A DNA stretch of 64,000 bases from Seongchinamella sediminis (lineage in GTDB: Bacteria > Pseudomonadota > Gammaproteobacteria > Pseudomonadales > Halieaceae): positions 92,921 through 156,920 of the forward strand of contig NZ_QRAN01000011.1 in NCBI RefSeq assembly GCF_003457605.1. Reading direction: 5' to 3'. The notes beneath the pieces are model-generated. The model was given only the letters and a program-made list of their open reading frames with translations. It did not search any database and had not been told where the DNA came from. Shown here in pieces: positions 28,839-38,305 of the stretch (positions are counted from its first letter, which is position 1; each line of letters begins with the position of its first letter). A program made the translations under genes and the position numbers.

Positions 28839-29882
28839 TTAATCCTGCTCAGCGTCGGCCCCGGCAGTCGCCTTTTCCGCCGCGCCGGGCTTGCCCACAT
28901 TCAGGGTCTGGGCGCGAATAGCAGATTCGATTTCACTTGCCACCGCCGGGTTGTCTTCCAGGAACTTGGAGGCATTGGCCTTGCCCTGACCGATCTTGTC
29001 ACCCTTGTAGGCGTACCAGGCACCAGACTTGTCCACCAGGTTGAGCTTGACGCCCCAGTCGATCACCTCGCCCATGTGGTAGATACCCTTGCCATACATG
29101 ATCTGGAATTCGGCCTGCTTGAAGGGCGGCGACACCTTGTTCTTCACCACCTTCACCCGGGTCTCGTTGCCCACCACCTCATCGCCGTCTTTCACCGCGC
29201 CGATCCGGCGAATGTCCAGGCGTACCGAAGAGTAGAACTTGAGCGCATTACCGCCGGTGGTGGTTTCCGGAGAGCCGAACATGACGCCGATCTTCATCCG
29301 GATCTGGTTAATGAAGATCACCAGGCAGTTGGTCTGCTTGATGGCCGCGGTCAGTTTGCGCATGGCCTGGCTCAACAGGCGGGCCTGCAGGCCCACGTGG
29401 GAATCGCCCATCTCACCCTCGATCTCGGCCTTGGGGGTCAGTGCGGCAACGGAATCCACCACCAGTACATCCACCGCGCCCGAGCGCACCAGCATTTCGG
29501 CCACTTCCAGTGCCTGCTCGCCAGTGTCCGGCTGGGACATGATCAACTCGTCCATTTGTACGCCAAGTTTCTCCGCGTACTGGGGATCCAGGGCGTGCTC
29601 GGCATCGATAAACGCGGCGGTACCGCCGGCCTTCTGGGCCTCCGCTATCACCTGCAGGGTAAGCGTGGTCTTGCCCGAGGACTCGGGGCCGTAGATTTCA
29701 CAGATCCGGCCCTTGGGCAGGCCGCCGATGCCGAGGGCGATGTCCAGGCCCAGCGATCCGGTGGAAATGGCGGGAATCGCCTCCGGCTCCCTGTCGCCCA
29801 TGCGCATGACCGTGCCCTTGCCGAACTGCCGTTCGATCTGGGTCAGTGCCGCTTCCAACGCTTTTTCTTTGTTCGCATCCAT
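28839..29882 (-). CDS. recA: Recombinase RecA
   Basis: A 347-residue strand-exchange and LexA-coprotease protein. The Walker A is GPESSGKT (about residues 67-74), the Walker B is [17 protein letters not shown], loop L2 carries [20 protein letters not shown], and the C-terminal tail is acidic (GADAEQD). The start is set at the ATG at 29882 (MDANKEKAL), with GGGAG eight bases before it; the in-frame upstream codons are a non-conserved artefact. Transcription begins near a LexA box about 86 bases upstream. Confidence 0.98.
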   Translation of the reverse strand: MDANKEKALEAALTQIERQFGKGTVMRMGDREPEAIPAISTGSLGLDIALGIGGLPKGRICEIYGPESSGKTTLTLQVIAEAQKAGGTAAFIDAEHALDPQYAEKLGVQMDELIMSQPDTGEQALEVAEMLVRSGAVDVLVVDSVAALTPKAEIEGEMGDSHVGLQARLLSQAMRKLTAAIKQTNCLVIFINQIRMKIGVMFGSPETTTGGNALKFYSSVRLDIRRIGAVKDGDEVVGNETRVKVVKNKVSPPFKQAEFQIMYGKGIYHMGEVIDWGVKLNLVDKSGAWYAYKGDKIGQGKANASKFLEDNPAVASEIESAIRAQTLNVGKPGAAEKATAGADAEQD

Positions 29883-29956
29883 GTTCTTGCTCCCGTTACG
29901 CTTTTTTACCACTTGTCATTTATCCCCTGGTGATCCGGCGTATGTCCCTGGGGCCA

Positions 29957-29987
29957 TACAGTAAAACTACTGTACATATACTCAGTG
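29957..29987 (-). promoter_or_regulatory. LexA (SOS) box and adjoining dyad upstream of recA
   Basis: TACTGTACATATACTCAGTG (29968-29987) contains CTG-N10-CAG with an AT-rich centre, matching the gammaproteobacterial LexA consensus. Overlapping it is the perfect dyad TACAGTA-N4-TACTGTA (29957-29974), which reuses one half-site in the inverted order. It could hold a second LexA dimer in a degenerate arrangement or be coincidental. Confidence 0.85.
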
Positions 29988-30231
29988 CTTTGAAATTGAA
30001 TTGCAAGCCCTGCAAGCCATTAAATTCGGTCAGCAGGAATCACCTGTGTGATTTGGCGACAGGTGGTCGGGAGCCGCAAGCCGCAACGGGGCCGTAGAGG
30101 GGACCGGGGCCGGCGGATGTCGGCACCACAGCTGCCGGCAAGTGTTGTATTCTTGTCTGTCGGCCGGCGTCGCCCTGGCGAGTTCCAGTGGGCCGCAACC
30201 AAAGTACAGCATAGCTTAGAGAGTTTTACCC
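29988..30231. other. Divergent recA / malonyl-CoA decarboxylase intergenic remainder
   Basis: About 245 bases without a gene. The only clear structure is AATCAC-CTGT-GTGATT (30038-30053), a perfect six-base dyad with a four-base spacer that could be an operator for the decarboxylase gene. I see no tRNA, small open frame with a ribosome site, or terminator here. Confidence 0.35.
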
Positions 30232-31584
30232 ATGTCACCGAACGACAGCGATCAGGAAGAAATACCCCTGCAGCCCCCGGAGGAGAATGTCACTGTCCTG
30301 GGCCGGGCCCTGACCTCGGTCATCTCCGCCGGCCGGGAAATTCTCGCCAAACGGCGACCGTTCGGTGACGCTCCCCGCGGGGCCACCGAATCCCAGGTGG
30401 CGCTGTGCGACGAACTCCTGGATCATCGCGGCGAGGCCTCGGGGCTGGCCCTGGCCCAGGAGATCACTGTAGCCTACAAGAGGCTCTCCGGCGACGAGCA
30501 GCTGACCTTTTTCCGGCAACTTGCCACCCGCTTCGACACCGACCGGGACGCCATCCTGGCGGCCAGCGAACGCTATCGCGAGTGCCCGGACCTGGATCAC
30601 CTGCTGGCCATCAGCCGGGCGGTGGAGGCGCCCCGGCAAAAGCTGTTCCGCCGCATCAACATGGCCCCGGGAGGCACCCGCACGCTGGTGGCCCTGCGCG
30701 GCGACCTGCTCCGGGTCCTGCGCGCCAATCCCGAACTGAAGGCGGTCGACTCCGACCTCAAGCACCTGTTCATTTCCTGGTTTAACAAGGGCTTTCTCGA
30801 GCTGCGCAGCATCGGCTGGACCTCCCCCGCCAATGTGCTGGAAAAACTCATTGCCTACGAGGCGGTACACCAGATCAACGGCTGGGACGACCTGCGCGGC
30901 CGCCTGCGCGAGGACCGGCGCTGCTTTGCCTTCTTCCATCCTGCCATGGGGGATGACCCGCTGGTGTTTGTGGAAGTCGCACTCACCAATGCCGTCCCCG
31001 GAGCCATTGCGCCGCTGCTGGACCCGGGCCGCGAGACCATCGCCGCTGCCGCGGTCAACACCGTGGTGTTTTATTCCATCAGCAATTGTCACCCCGGTCT
31101 GGCCGGCATTTCCTTCGGCAACTTCCTGATCAAGAACGTGGTCGAGGTACTGAACAAGGAAATGGCTGGGCTCAAAACTTTTGTCACCCTGTCACCGGTG
31201 CCGGGTTTCCGGCGCTGGTTGCAGAAGGCGGACCTGGATGGACTGGTGGCGGACAAGCTTCATGACAAGGTCCGGCAACCGGTGGGCCGGGTAGTGGAAG
31301 GAGAGGTGCAGGCAGCGCTGATGCGGCTCTGCGCGCACTACCTGATCAACGAGAAATCAGGGGACCTGGCCCGGGACCCGGTCGCCCGCTTCCACCTGGG
31401 CAATGGCGCCCGCCTGCACAACATTCACTGGGGCGCCGATACCACCGCCAATGGCCGCGAGCAATCCGCCAGCATCATGGTCAATTACCTGTACGACCTG
31501 CAGAAGATCGAAATCAACCACGAGGAATACTTCGACGAGGGCAGGATCAGCGTATCCCGATCGGTCTCCCGTTTGCTTGACTGA
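30232..31584 (+). CDS. Malonyl-CoA decarboxylase
   Basis: A 450-residue enzyme converting malonyl-CoA to acetyl-CoA and CO2. Residues about 40-160 form the helical N-terminal domain. The catalytic GNAT-like domain follows, with CFAFFHPAMGDDPLVFVEV (about 224-243), YSISNCHPGLAGISFGN (about 281-297, containing the conserved Ser/His region) and HLGNGARLHNIHWGAD (about 388-403). It is slightly shorter than animal MCD, as usual in bacteria. It has no signal peptide. No malonate transporter or CoA-transferase gene is adjacent, so it may serve malonyl-CoA turnover rather than growth on malonate. The neighbouring valine-degradation cluster is convergent. Confidence 0.92.
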   Translation: MSPNDSDQEEIPLQPPEENVTVLGRALTSVISAGREILAKRRPFGDAPRGATESQVALCDELLDHRGEASGLALAQEITVAYKRLSGDEQLTFFRQLATRFDTDRDAILAASERYRECPDLDHLLAISRAVEAPRQKLFRRINMAPGGTRTLVALRGDLLRVLRANPELKAVDSDLKHLFISWFNKGFLELRSIGWTSPANVLEKLIAYEAVHQINGWDDLRGRLREDRRCFAFFHPAMGDDPLVFVEVALTNAVPGAIAPLLDPGRETIAAAAVNTVVFYSISNCHPGLAGISFGNFLIKNVVEVLNKEMAGLKTFVTLSPVPGFRRWLQKADLDGLVADKLHDKVRQPVGRVVEGEVQAALMRLCAHYLINEKSGDLARDPVARFHLGNGARLHNIHWGADTTANGREQSASIMVNYLYDLQKIEINHEEYFDEGRISVSRSVSRLLD

Positions 31585-31612
31585 GCGTTACCCGGTGCGC
31601 CGGCCGCCCGGA

Positions 31613-32500
31613 CTACGGCTCCCGGAGGCGCTCCAGTATGCTGGAGAAATCCCGCCGGCCATTTCCCGCCTCCTGGTGGGCCCGGTAGAGTGCTCCGGCC
31701 AGCTGGCCCATGCGATTGTCCACCCCGGCCTGCTCGGCGATTTCCAGCGCCAGCCCCAGGTCCTTGGCCATCAGATCGACCATGAACCCCGGTTTGTAGT
31801 CATTGCTGGCAGGGGCATTTGCCATGACCCCGGGATAGGGGTTGTACACCTCCAGCGACCAGTTACGCCCGGAACTGGCGAGCATGATTTCCGACAGCAC
31901 CGCCGGGTCCAGGCCATTGCGTGCTCCCATTTCCAGAGCCTCGCAGGTGCCGATCATGTGAATGGCGAGCAACATGTTGTTACAGCCCTTGGCCACCTGA
32001 CCGGCGCCGGCGGGACCGGCGTGGAAAATGTTTTTACCCATGGCGGCGAGAATCAGCTTCGCCCTGGCAAAGGTGTCGGCACTGCCACCACACATAAAGG
32101 CCAGGGTGCCCGCGGCGGCAGCGGCGACACCACCGGAGACAGGGGCATCCATAAAGCCGATACCGGCAGCAGCCGCGGCCTCGCCCACTTCCCGCGCGGT
32201 GGCGGCGTCGATGGTGGAACAGTCCAGTACCGTGGTGGCTTTGTCCAGCCGGGCCAGCAGGCCGTCGGCGCCCAGATAGGTGGCGGCCACGTGCTTGCCG
32301 GCGGGCAGCATGGAGATGACGTAATCCCTGTCGACAACCGCTGCCGCGGCAGACTCGGCGACGGCGGCGCCGGCTTCAGCCAGTTCCGCGCAGGCGGCGG
32401 GTACAAGGTCGAAAACCGTCAGCTCGTGACCCGCTGCCGCCAGGTTTTTGGCCATGGGGCCACCCATGTTGCCCAGGCCGATAAATGCTACTTTTGCCAT
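31613..32500 (-). CDS. mmsB: 3-Hydroxyisobutyrate dehydrogenase
   Basis: A 295-residue NAD+-dependent enzyme oxidising 3-hydroxyisobutyrate to methylmalonate semialdehyde in valine catabolism. The ATG at 32500 (MAKVAFIGLGNMGGPM) has GGGAGAG upstream; an in-frame extension is rejected. Motifs are the Rossmann GLGNMG, FMDAPVSGG near residue 120, and GAGQVAKGCNNMLL with the catalytic Lys near residue 170. The enzyme is the last of the cluster on this strand, 113 bases after the hydrolase gene, so it may have its own promoter too. Confidence 0.94.
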   Translation of the reverse strand: MAKVAFIGLGNMGGPMAKNLAAAGHELTVFDLVPAACAELAEAGAAVAESAAAAVVDRDYVISMLPAGKHVAATYLGADGLLARLDKATTVLDCSTIDAATAREVGEAAAAAGIGFMDAPVSGGVAAAAAGTLAFMCGGSADTFARAKLILAAMGKNIFHAGPAGAGQVAKGCNNMLLAIHMIGTCEALEMGARNGLDPAVLSEIMLASSGRNWSLEVYNPYPGVMANAPASNDYKPGFMVDLMAKDLGLALEIAEQAGVDNRMGQLAGALYRAHQEAGNGRRDFSSILERLREP

Positions 32501-32613
32501 GCTGCTCTCCCTTGTTTCCTGCGCTCCGGCCAAACCGGCGCGGCCCTCTATTTTTTAAACTCAGCGGCTCCCGGACCGCACCGGGATACCACCGTCAGTG
32601 TCCGCCTGCCGGA

Positions 32614-33726
32614 TCAGCCCAGATCCGCCAGCGGGTTCTCGCCCCAGGGTGGGGTAAAGAACTGGTCCAGCAAGGCCGGCGGAATGTCCCGCGAATCCGA
32701 GTACTGCCACCGGGGATTGCGGTCCTTGTCGATCAGCAGCGCACGCACCCCCTCGGCAAACTCGGGGTGACGGACGATATTGGTGGCCAGCTGAATCTCC
32801 GCCTGGAATATTGCCGCCAGCCCGGCGTGCCGGGTCTCCCACAGTTGCCGGTCGATCCACAGGGCTGCCAGCCTGGAGCCTTGAGCCAGGCTGTCGCGGG
32901 CCTTGGCCAGCCAGGGGTCGTCGGTATCCTGGGAAGTAATCTTGTCAATAATATCGTGGATGTCATCGCCATCCAGCAACTGGGCGATGGTCGCCGCATG
33001 GGGTTCCACCTGCCCCGCCGGGGAGGCTGCAATACTCTGTTCCGCAAATGGTCGCAGCACGTGCCGCACCAAGGCGTGATTGAGTGCCGGCTCGGCGTCC
33101 CATTGCTGCTTGAGCAGCCCGGAGATCACCGCGTCCTTGTGCTCGCTGGCGATAAAGCGATCAGCGATGCCGATGTAGATAGCATCGGCGGCATTAATCG
33201 AGGCTCCGGTCAGGGCCAGGAATTCGCCGGTCTTGCCCGGTGCATGATTGAGGAACCAGCTGCCGCCAACATCCGGGAACAGGGCGATGGTGATCTCGGG
33301 CATGGCAATACGGGTGCGCTCGGTCACCACCCGGTGGGAACAGCCGGCCATCACCCCGAGGCCGCCACCCATGACGATGCCGTGGCCCCAGCAAATGAGC
33401 GGTTTGGCATAGGTGTGCAAGGCGTAATTCAGGCGGTATTCCCGGGCAAAGAATGCCTCGGCGTACTCACAGGGGCCGCCGGGCTGCTCCACTGCAGACC
33501 TATACAGCGCCTGGACATCGCCCCCGGCGCAAAACGCCTTGTCGCCGGCGCCCTCGATAAAGACGGCGGCGATGCTGTCATCCGCGGCCCAGGCATCGAG
33601 CCGCTGCTGCAACAGGTCGACCATCTCCAGGGTAAGGGAATTGAGGGTCGCCTCGACGCTGAGCGTAATCCGCCCCAGCTTGCCCGCCGCGGCGGGGATC
33701 TCTGCAAACAGAACCGGGGCAACCAT
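32614..33726 (-). CDS. 3-Hydroxyisobutyryl-CoA hydrolase (enoyl-CoA hydratase superfamily)
   Basis: A 370-residue crotonase-fold enzyme, longer than the usual 260-residue hydratases, which is typical of HIBYL-CoA hydrolase. Oxyanion-hole residues are in CAGGDVQALY and GIVMGGGLGVMAG. The acidic catalytic pair lies in MPEITIALFPDVGGSW (about 139-154). It releases free 3-hydroxyisobutyrate for MmsB. The ATG at 33726 overlaps the preceding hydratase stop by one base (TGATGG), so the two are coupled. Confidence 0.9.
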   Translation of the reverse strand: MVAPVLFAEIPAAAGKLGRITLSVEATLNSLTLEMVDLLQQRLDAWAADDSIAAVFIEGAGDKAFCAGGDVQALYRSAVEQPGGPCEYAEAFFAREYRLNYALHTYAKPLICWGHGIVMGGGLGVMAGCSHRVVTERTRIAMPEITIALFPDVGGSWFLNHAPGKTGEFLALTGASINAADAIYIGIADRFIASEHKDAVISGLLKQQWDAEPALNHALVRHVLRPFAEQSIAASPAGQVEPHAATIAQLLDGDDIHDIIDKITSQDTDDPWLAKARDSLAQGSRLAALWIDRQLWETRHAGLAAIFQAEIQLATNIVRHPEFAEGVRALLIDKDRNPRWQYSDSRDIPPALLDQFFTPPWGENPLADLG

Positions 33727-34514
33727 CAGCGATTCTTCCACTCGGGTTTGCGCTTCTCCAGGAAGGCGTTGACCCCTTCGCGCTGGTCGGCGGTGGAGAA
33801 CAGCTCAACAAACTCGCTGCGCTCATCTGCCAGGCCCTGGGCAATGCAGATATCGCGGGCACTGTGAATCAGCCGCTTGCAGGCGCTCACCGAGATCGGG
33901 CTCTGCTCGCCCACCTGCTCGGCCAGGGCCATGGCGTGTTCCAGGGCCGTACCGCCCGGCACCACCTCTTCCACCAGCCCAATCTGTTCCGCCCTGGCGG
34001 CCCTGATCCGCTCACCGCACAGAATCATGCGCTTGGCCCATCCCTCCCCCACCAGCTGGGTCAGGCGCTGGGTGCCGCCGGCGCAGGGCAGCAGGCCGAC
34101 CCGGGCTTCCGGCAGGGCCATTTGCGCCTGTTCCTCGGCGATCCGGATATCGCAGGCCATGGCCACTTCCAGGCCGCCGCCCATGGCGAAACCATTGATC
34201 GCGGCAATGGATACCCCGCGAAAGTCCGCCAGGGTTTCAAAGGCCTTGCCGAAGTGGGCCGCCATTGCGCCGGCGGCCCCGGGGTCGCCATCGGCGAAGA
34301 TTTTCAGGTCAGCGCCGGCGGAGAAGAACTTTTCCCCGGCGCCGGTAATCACCAGCGCATAGATATTCCGGTCGGCGTTGAGTTTTTCCACCAGGTCGGC
34401 GAGACCGGGCAGGCTCTCGGCATCCCAGGTATTGGCCGCCGGGTTGTCGATGGTAATCCTCGCCACGTGGCCGACTACCTCGACCTTCAGTTTTTCAGTG
34501 TTGCTCAGGCTCAT
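33726..34514 (-). CDS. Enoyl-CoA hydratase (methacrylyl-CoA hydration)
   Basis: A 262-residue crotonase with oxyanion segment FFSAGADLKIFADG and FAMGGGLEVAMACDI. The Glu-containing LPEARVGLLPCAGGTQRL holds the catalytic acid/base region (about 128-145). In this cluster it would hydrate methacrylyl-CoA to 3-hydroxyisobutyryl-CoA. It overlaps the acyl-CoA dehydrogenase stop by four bases (ATGA). Other enoyl-CoA substrates are possible. Confidence 0.92.
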   Translation of the reverse strand: MSLSNTEKLKVEVVGHVARITIDNPAANTWDAESLPGLADLVEKLNADRNIYALVITGAGEKFFSAGADLKIFADGDPGAAGAMAAHFGKAFETLADFRGVSIAAINGFAMGGGLEVAMACDIRIAEEQAQMALPEARVGLLPCAGGTQRLTQLVGEGWAKRMILCGERIRAARAEQIGLVEEVVPGGTALEHAMALAEQVGEQSPISVSACKRLIHSARDICIAQGLADERSEFVELFSTADQREGVNAFLEKRKPEWKNR

Positions 34515-35671
34515 TTGATAACCTCCAGGGCGCCTTCCATTAACAGGCGGCGCGCAATAATGACGCGCATGATTTCATTGGTACCCTCCAGGATCTGGTG
34601 CACACGGGTATCGCGCACATGCCGCTCCATCGGGTACTCCTTGATATAGCCATAGCCACCGAACAGCTGCAGCGCATCGTTACAGACAGTAAAACCGACA
34701 TCGGTGGCGAAGCGTTTGGCCATGGCGCAGTAGGTTGACGCCTGGCTGTCCCTGTTGTCCAGCTTGCTGGCGGCGAGCCGCACCATCTGGCGGGCCGCGA
34801 CCAGTTCAGTCAGCATGTCCGCCAGCTTGAACTGGGTTGCCTGGAATTCAGCAATCGCAGTATCGAACTGCCGGCGCTCCTGCACATAGGCCACCGCTTC
34901 CTCCAGCGCCTGCTGGGCGGTACCGATGGAACAGGTGGCGATATTGATACGACCGCCATCCAGCCCCTCCATGGCGATGGCGAAGCCCTGGCCCTCCTCG
35001 CCCAGGCGATTGGCCACCGGCACCCGCACATTGTCGAAGGTGACCATGCGAGTGGGCTGGGCGTTCCAGCCCATCTTGTCCTCCTTCTTGCCGTAGCTGA
35101 TGCCCTCGGCATCGGCGGGGACCAGCAACGCGGAAATCCCCCGCGGGCCATCGCCGCCCGTGCGCAGCATTACCACCAGCACATCGGTGTCGCCGGCGCC
35201 GGAGATAAACACCTTGGAGCCATTGACGAGGTAATGGTCGCCGTCGCGCTGGGCGCTGGTGCGCAGGGAGCCAGCGTCGGAGCCGGCGCCGGGCTCGGTC
35301 AGGCAGTAAGACGCCAGCCTGGTACCCATTACCAGCTCCGGGCACCACTGGTCGATAACAGCCTGGGAGCAGTACTTTCCCACCATGCTGGTGGCCATAT
35401 TGTGGATGGTAAGAAAGGCCGCGGTGGTGGTACAGCCCCTGGCCAGTTCCTCCACGATCAGGCTGGCATCCAGTCGCGACATATCCAGGCCACCGGCGGA
35501 CTCCGGTGTGTACATGCCCATGAAGCCGAGTTCACCGGCCTGGGCGAGCACCGCCTTGGGAAAGAAGGACGCCTCGTCCCACTCTGCCGCCTTGGGCGCG
35601 AGGGCGCCCGCGGCGAACGCGCGGGCGCTGTCGACAAAGGCCTTCTGGTCTTCACTGAGGGAAAAATCCAC
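34511..35671 (-). CDS. Acyl-CoA dehydrogenase (isobutyryl-CoA dehydrogenase type)
   Basis: A 386-residue flavoprotein starting at a GTG with AAGGAGG eight bases upstream. Typical ACAD signatures are seen: SYCLTEPGAGSDAGSL (about 122-137) at the FAD site, and the C-terminal GGYGYIKEYPMERHVRD and QILEGTNEIMR with the catalytic Glu near residue 367. In the valine pathway it converts isobutyryl-CoA to methacrylyl-CoA and passes electrons to ETF. The substrate is inferred from the cluster, since the fold alone does not tell short-branched from straight chains. Confidence 0.9.
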   Translation of the reverse strand: MDFSLSEDQKAFVDSARAFAAGALAPKAAEWDEASFFPKAVLAQAGELGFMGMYTPESAGGLDMSRLDASLIVEELARGCTTTAAFLTIHNMATSMVGKYCSQAVIDQWCPELVMGTRLASYCLTEPGAGSDAGSLRTSAQRDGDHYLVNGSKVFISGAGDTDVLVVMLRTGGDGPRGISALLVPADAEGISYGKKEDKMGWNAQPTRMVTFDNVRVPVANRLGEEGQGFAIAMEGLDGGRINIATCSIGTAQQALEEAVAYVQERRQFDTAIAEFQATQFKLADMLTELVAARQMVRLAASKLDNRDSQASTYCAMAKRFATDVGFTVCNDALQLFGGYGYIKEYPMERHVRDTRVHQILEGTNEIMRVIIARRLLMEGALEVIK

Positions 35672-35730
35672 CGCGGTGCCTCCTTATTGTTGTGGCAGAA
35701 GGGGGGAGTTAAAGTCCCTCCTTTTACTTA

Positions 35731-37227
35731 TCAGCGCAGGTTGATGCTCATATTTGGCTGCTTGCTGGTCTCTTCCACGTGGGTCCACTTGGCGGTAATG
35801 GTCTTGGTTTCGGTGTAGAAACGCACCGCCTGCTTGCCGTAGGCGTGCAGGTCGCCACGGAAGGAACCGCGCCAGCCGGTGAAGGAGAACATCGGCAGGG
35901 GTACCGGGATGGGAATGTTGATGCCCACCTGACCCACCAGGATCTCGTGCTGGTACTTGCGCGCCGCACCGCCGGACTGGGTGAAGATAGAGGTGCCGTT
36001 GCCGACCTCCAGCCTGTTGACCAGCTCGATGGCCTCGTCCAGCGTGTCGACCGCCATGCAGCACAATACCGGGCCGAATATCTCCTCCCTGTAGATGGAC
36101 ATTTCAGGGGTCACGTCGGCAAACAGGGTGGAGCCGACCCAGTTACCGTCGGGCAGGCCCTCGACCACCACATCGCTGCCGTCCAGCAGGCAGGTGGCGC
36201 CCTCCTCCTTGCCCTTGTTAATCAGGCTGATCACCCGCTGGTGCGCGGTTTTGGAAATGATCGGGCCGTAGGCGGCACCGGCGTCATCCCAGGCGCCGGG
36301 CCGGGCTGTGGCCATGCGCTCGGCCAGTTCCTCGACCCAATCCTTGGCCTCACCCACTAACACCGCCACGGAAATCGCCATGCAGCGCTGGCCGGCGGCG
36401 CCGGCGGAGGCCCCCACCAGGGCGTTGAGGGTGGCGTTCTTGTCGGCATCGGGCATCACCACCATGTGGTTCTTGGCGCCCATCATGCACTGCACGCGCT
36501 TGCCGGCGGCGGTGCCGGTCCGGTAAATGTGCTCACCCACGCGTGACGAGCCGACGAATGACACCGCGGCGATGTCCCGGTGGTTGAGGATCTGGTCCAC
36601 CTGCTCGGCGCCGCCGTGCACCATGTTCAGCACGCCCTTCGGCGCGCCGGCCTCGACAAACAGCTCCACCAGGCGCACCGGGGTCAGCGGGTCCTGCTCG
36701 GAAGGCTTGAGAATGAAGGTGTTGCCGCAGGCGATCGCCAGGGGATACATCCACAGCGGGATCATGGCGGGGAAGTTGAACGGGGTAATGCCCGCCACCA
36801 CACCGATCGGCTGCAGGTAGCTGTAGGTGTCAATGCCGCTGGCCACGTTTTCCACCGTTTCGCCCATCATGTTGGAGCCGGTGTTGGCCGCCTGCTCGAC
36901 GACTTCGATACCGCGCCACACGTCCCCCTTGGCGTCCTCAAAGGTCTTGCCGGTGTCCTGGGCCAGCAGCTCACCCAGCTCGTCGTGGTGTTCTTTCAGC
37001 AGGTGCGTGTAGCGCATCATCAGGCGACAGCGCTCCATCACCGGGGTGTCCTTCCAGGTCTTGAAGGTCTCTTTCGCGCAGGCGACGGCGGCCTCAACTT
37101 CCTCGTGGGTGGCAAAGGGGACCTCGGCCAGCAGTTGCTGGTTGGCGGGGTTGGTCACCGGCATCTTCTCAGTGGACTTGCTGTGGACAAACTCGCCGTT
37201 AATAAACAGGGGGACTTGCTGGGTCAT
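35731..37227 (-). CDS. mmsA: CoA-acylating methylmalonate-semialdehyde dehydrogenase
   Basis: A 498-residue ALDH-superfamily enzyme that makes propionyl-CoA from methylmalonate semialdehyde with CoA. Hallmarks: [11 protein letters not shown] near the N-terminus, [16 protein letters not shown] for NAD binding, [12 protein letters not shown], and the catalytic Cys in [14 protein letters not shown] (about 285). The ATG at 37227 gives the standard length; one at 37239 is possible, and neither has a strong ribosome site. It is first in the degradation cluster and divergent from an AraC regulator, with a direct-repeat operator in between. Confidence 0.95.
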   Translation of the reverse strand: MTQQVPLFINGEFVHSKSTEKMPVTNPANQQLLAEVPFATHEEVEAAVACAKETFKTWKDTPVMERCRLMMRYTHLLKEHHDELGELLAQDTGKTFEDAKGDVWRGIEVVEQAANTGSNMMGETVENVASGIDTYSYLQPIGVVAGITPFNFPAMIPLWMYPLAIACGNTFILKPSEQDPLTPVRLVELFVEAGAPKGVLNMVHGGAEQVDQILNHRDIAAVSFVGSSRVGEHIYRTGTAAGKRVQCMMGAKNHMVVMPDADKNATLNALVGASAGAAGQRCMAISVAVLVGEAKDWVEELAERMATARPGAWDDAGAAYGPIISKTAHQRVISLINKGKEEGATCLLDGSDVVVEGLPDGNWVGSTLFADVTPEMSIYREEIFGPVLCCMAVDTLDEAIELVNRLEVGNGTSIFTQSGGAARKYQHEILVGQVGINIPIPVPLPMFSFTGWRGSFRGDLHAYGKQAVRFYTETKTITAKWTHVEETSKQPNMSINLR

Positions 37228-37301
37228 TGTTATCACCATGCGTTTGGACAAAAAACAGTCGCCTAAGGTAGCACCCGGCCAGACTGCTGCACATTGACGA
37301 A

Positions 37302-37329
37302 ATTGCTAAGTTTATGGACTATATTGCTA
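37302..37329. promoter_or_regulatory. AraC-type direct-repeat operator between mmsA and its regulator
   Basis: ATTGCTA occurs at 37302-37308 and 37323-37329, exactly 21 bp apart. Two turns of helix between direct repeats is the normal site for AraC-family dimers. TATATT (37320-37325), with TTGACG (37294-37299) further upstream, may belong to the regulator's own promoter, though that spacer of 20 bp is long. Confidence 0.55.
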
Positions 37330-37362
37330 CAAAGACAAAGCGAGAGTGGTCGTCACAGCAGC

Positions 37363-38244
37363 ATGAGCAAACCGTCCCAGTGGCCCCTGCCGGAGCAGGG
37401 CATACGCTTCCTGACCCCGGCGTTTATGGTGGAAAAACTGGCGCGTCACCCGCTTACCAAGGACTGCTACCCCACCGCCATGGGCTACTACCCGGCCGCC
37501 GCCGGGCACCGCATGCAGCGCGAGCGGCACGATGACAACCTGCTGTTATATTGCACCGCCGGCGGCGGCATCCTGCGCGCCGGCGACTGGTCCGGCGAGG
37601 TCGCACCGGGCAATATCATGCTGCTGCCGCAGGGCCTGGCCCATGCCTACCAGGCCGACCCCATCGAGCCCTGGACGCTGTACTGGGCGCACTTCCAGGG
37701 CGCGAGCACCGGCATCCTCATGCAGTACCTGGGTTACCGCGAGGGGCGACCACTGGCCGACGCCGGGGTCTCGCCGCTGCTGATCGGGGCCTTCACCAGC
37801 CTGCTGGAAGTCCGCCGCACGGGCTACTCCACCCGGGCCTTTATCAATGCCGCCAACCAGCTGCGCCACCTGCTGACCCAGATTTCCCTGGAAATGAGCG
37901 CCCACGCCGGCAGGCTGCAGACCGGCTTCGAACTGGAACATGTGCAGGCTTACATGCTCGAACACATCGACCAGCCACTGACCCTGGATGCCCTGGCGCA
38001 GGTGGCGAACATGTCCAAGTACCACTTTTCCAGTCGCTACAAAGCACTCACCGGCTATTCACCCATCCGCCACTTCCTCAACATGAAAATCGAACACGCC
38101 TGCCACCTGCTCGACACCACGGAACTCGGCGTCGGGGAAATCGCCCGCCGGGTGGGCTACGAGGACCCGCTGTACTTTTCCCGCCTGTTCCGCCAGACCA
38201 TCGGCAGTTCGGCACGGCAATATCGGGCCTCCAGCCGCAAGTGA
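37363..38244 (+). CDS. AraC-family transcriptional regulator (MmsR-like)
   Basis: A 293-residue regulator with an N-terminal cupin-like sensing domain (LLLYCTAGGGILRAGDWSG, VAPGNIMLLPQGLAHAYQ) and a C-terminal double helix-turn-helix (about 190-290: LTLDALAQVANMSKYHFSSRY, then VGEIARRVGYEDPLYFSRLFR). The ATG at 37363 begins MSKPSQWPL. The sensing domain is of the AraC/MmsR type. Divergence from mmsA and the operator in the gap make it the probable activator of the valine cluster, as MmsR is in Pseudomonas. Confidence 0.88.
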   Translation: MSKPSQWPLPEQGIRFLTPAFMVEKLARHPLTKDCYPTAMGYYPAAAGHRMQRERHDDNLLLYCTAGGGILRAGDWSGEVAPGNIMLLPQGLAHAYQADPIEPWTLYWAHFQGASTGILMQYLGYREGRPLADAGVSPLLIGAFTSLLEVRRTGYSTRAFINAANQLRHLLTQISLEMSAHAGRLQTGFELEHVQAYMLEHIDQPLTLDALAQVANMSKYHFSSRYKALTGYSPIRHFLNMKIEHACHLLDTTELGVGEIARRVGYEDPLYFSRLFRQTIGSSARQYRASSRK

Positions 38245-38305
38245 CTGCCACAGGCGAGCGAATTGCGCTAATCTTGCAAGCAACAACACGCAACGGGAGC
38301 TGCCC

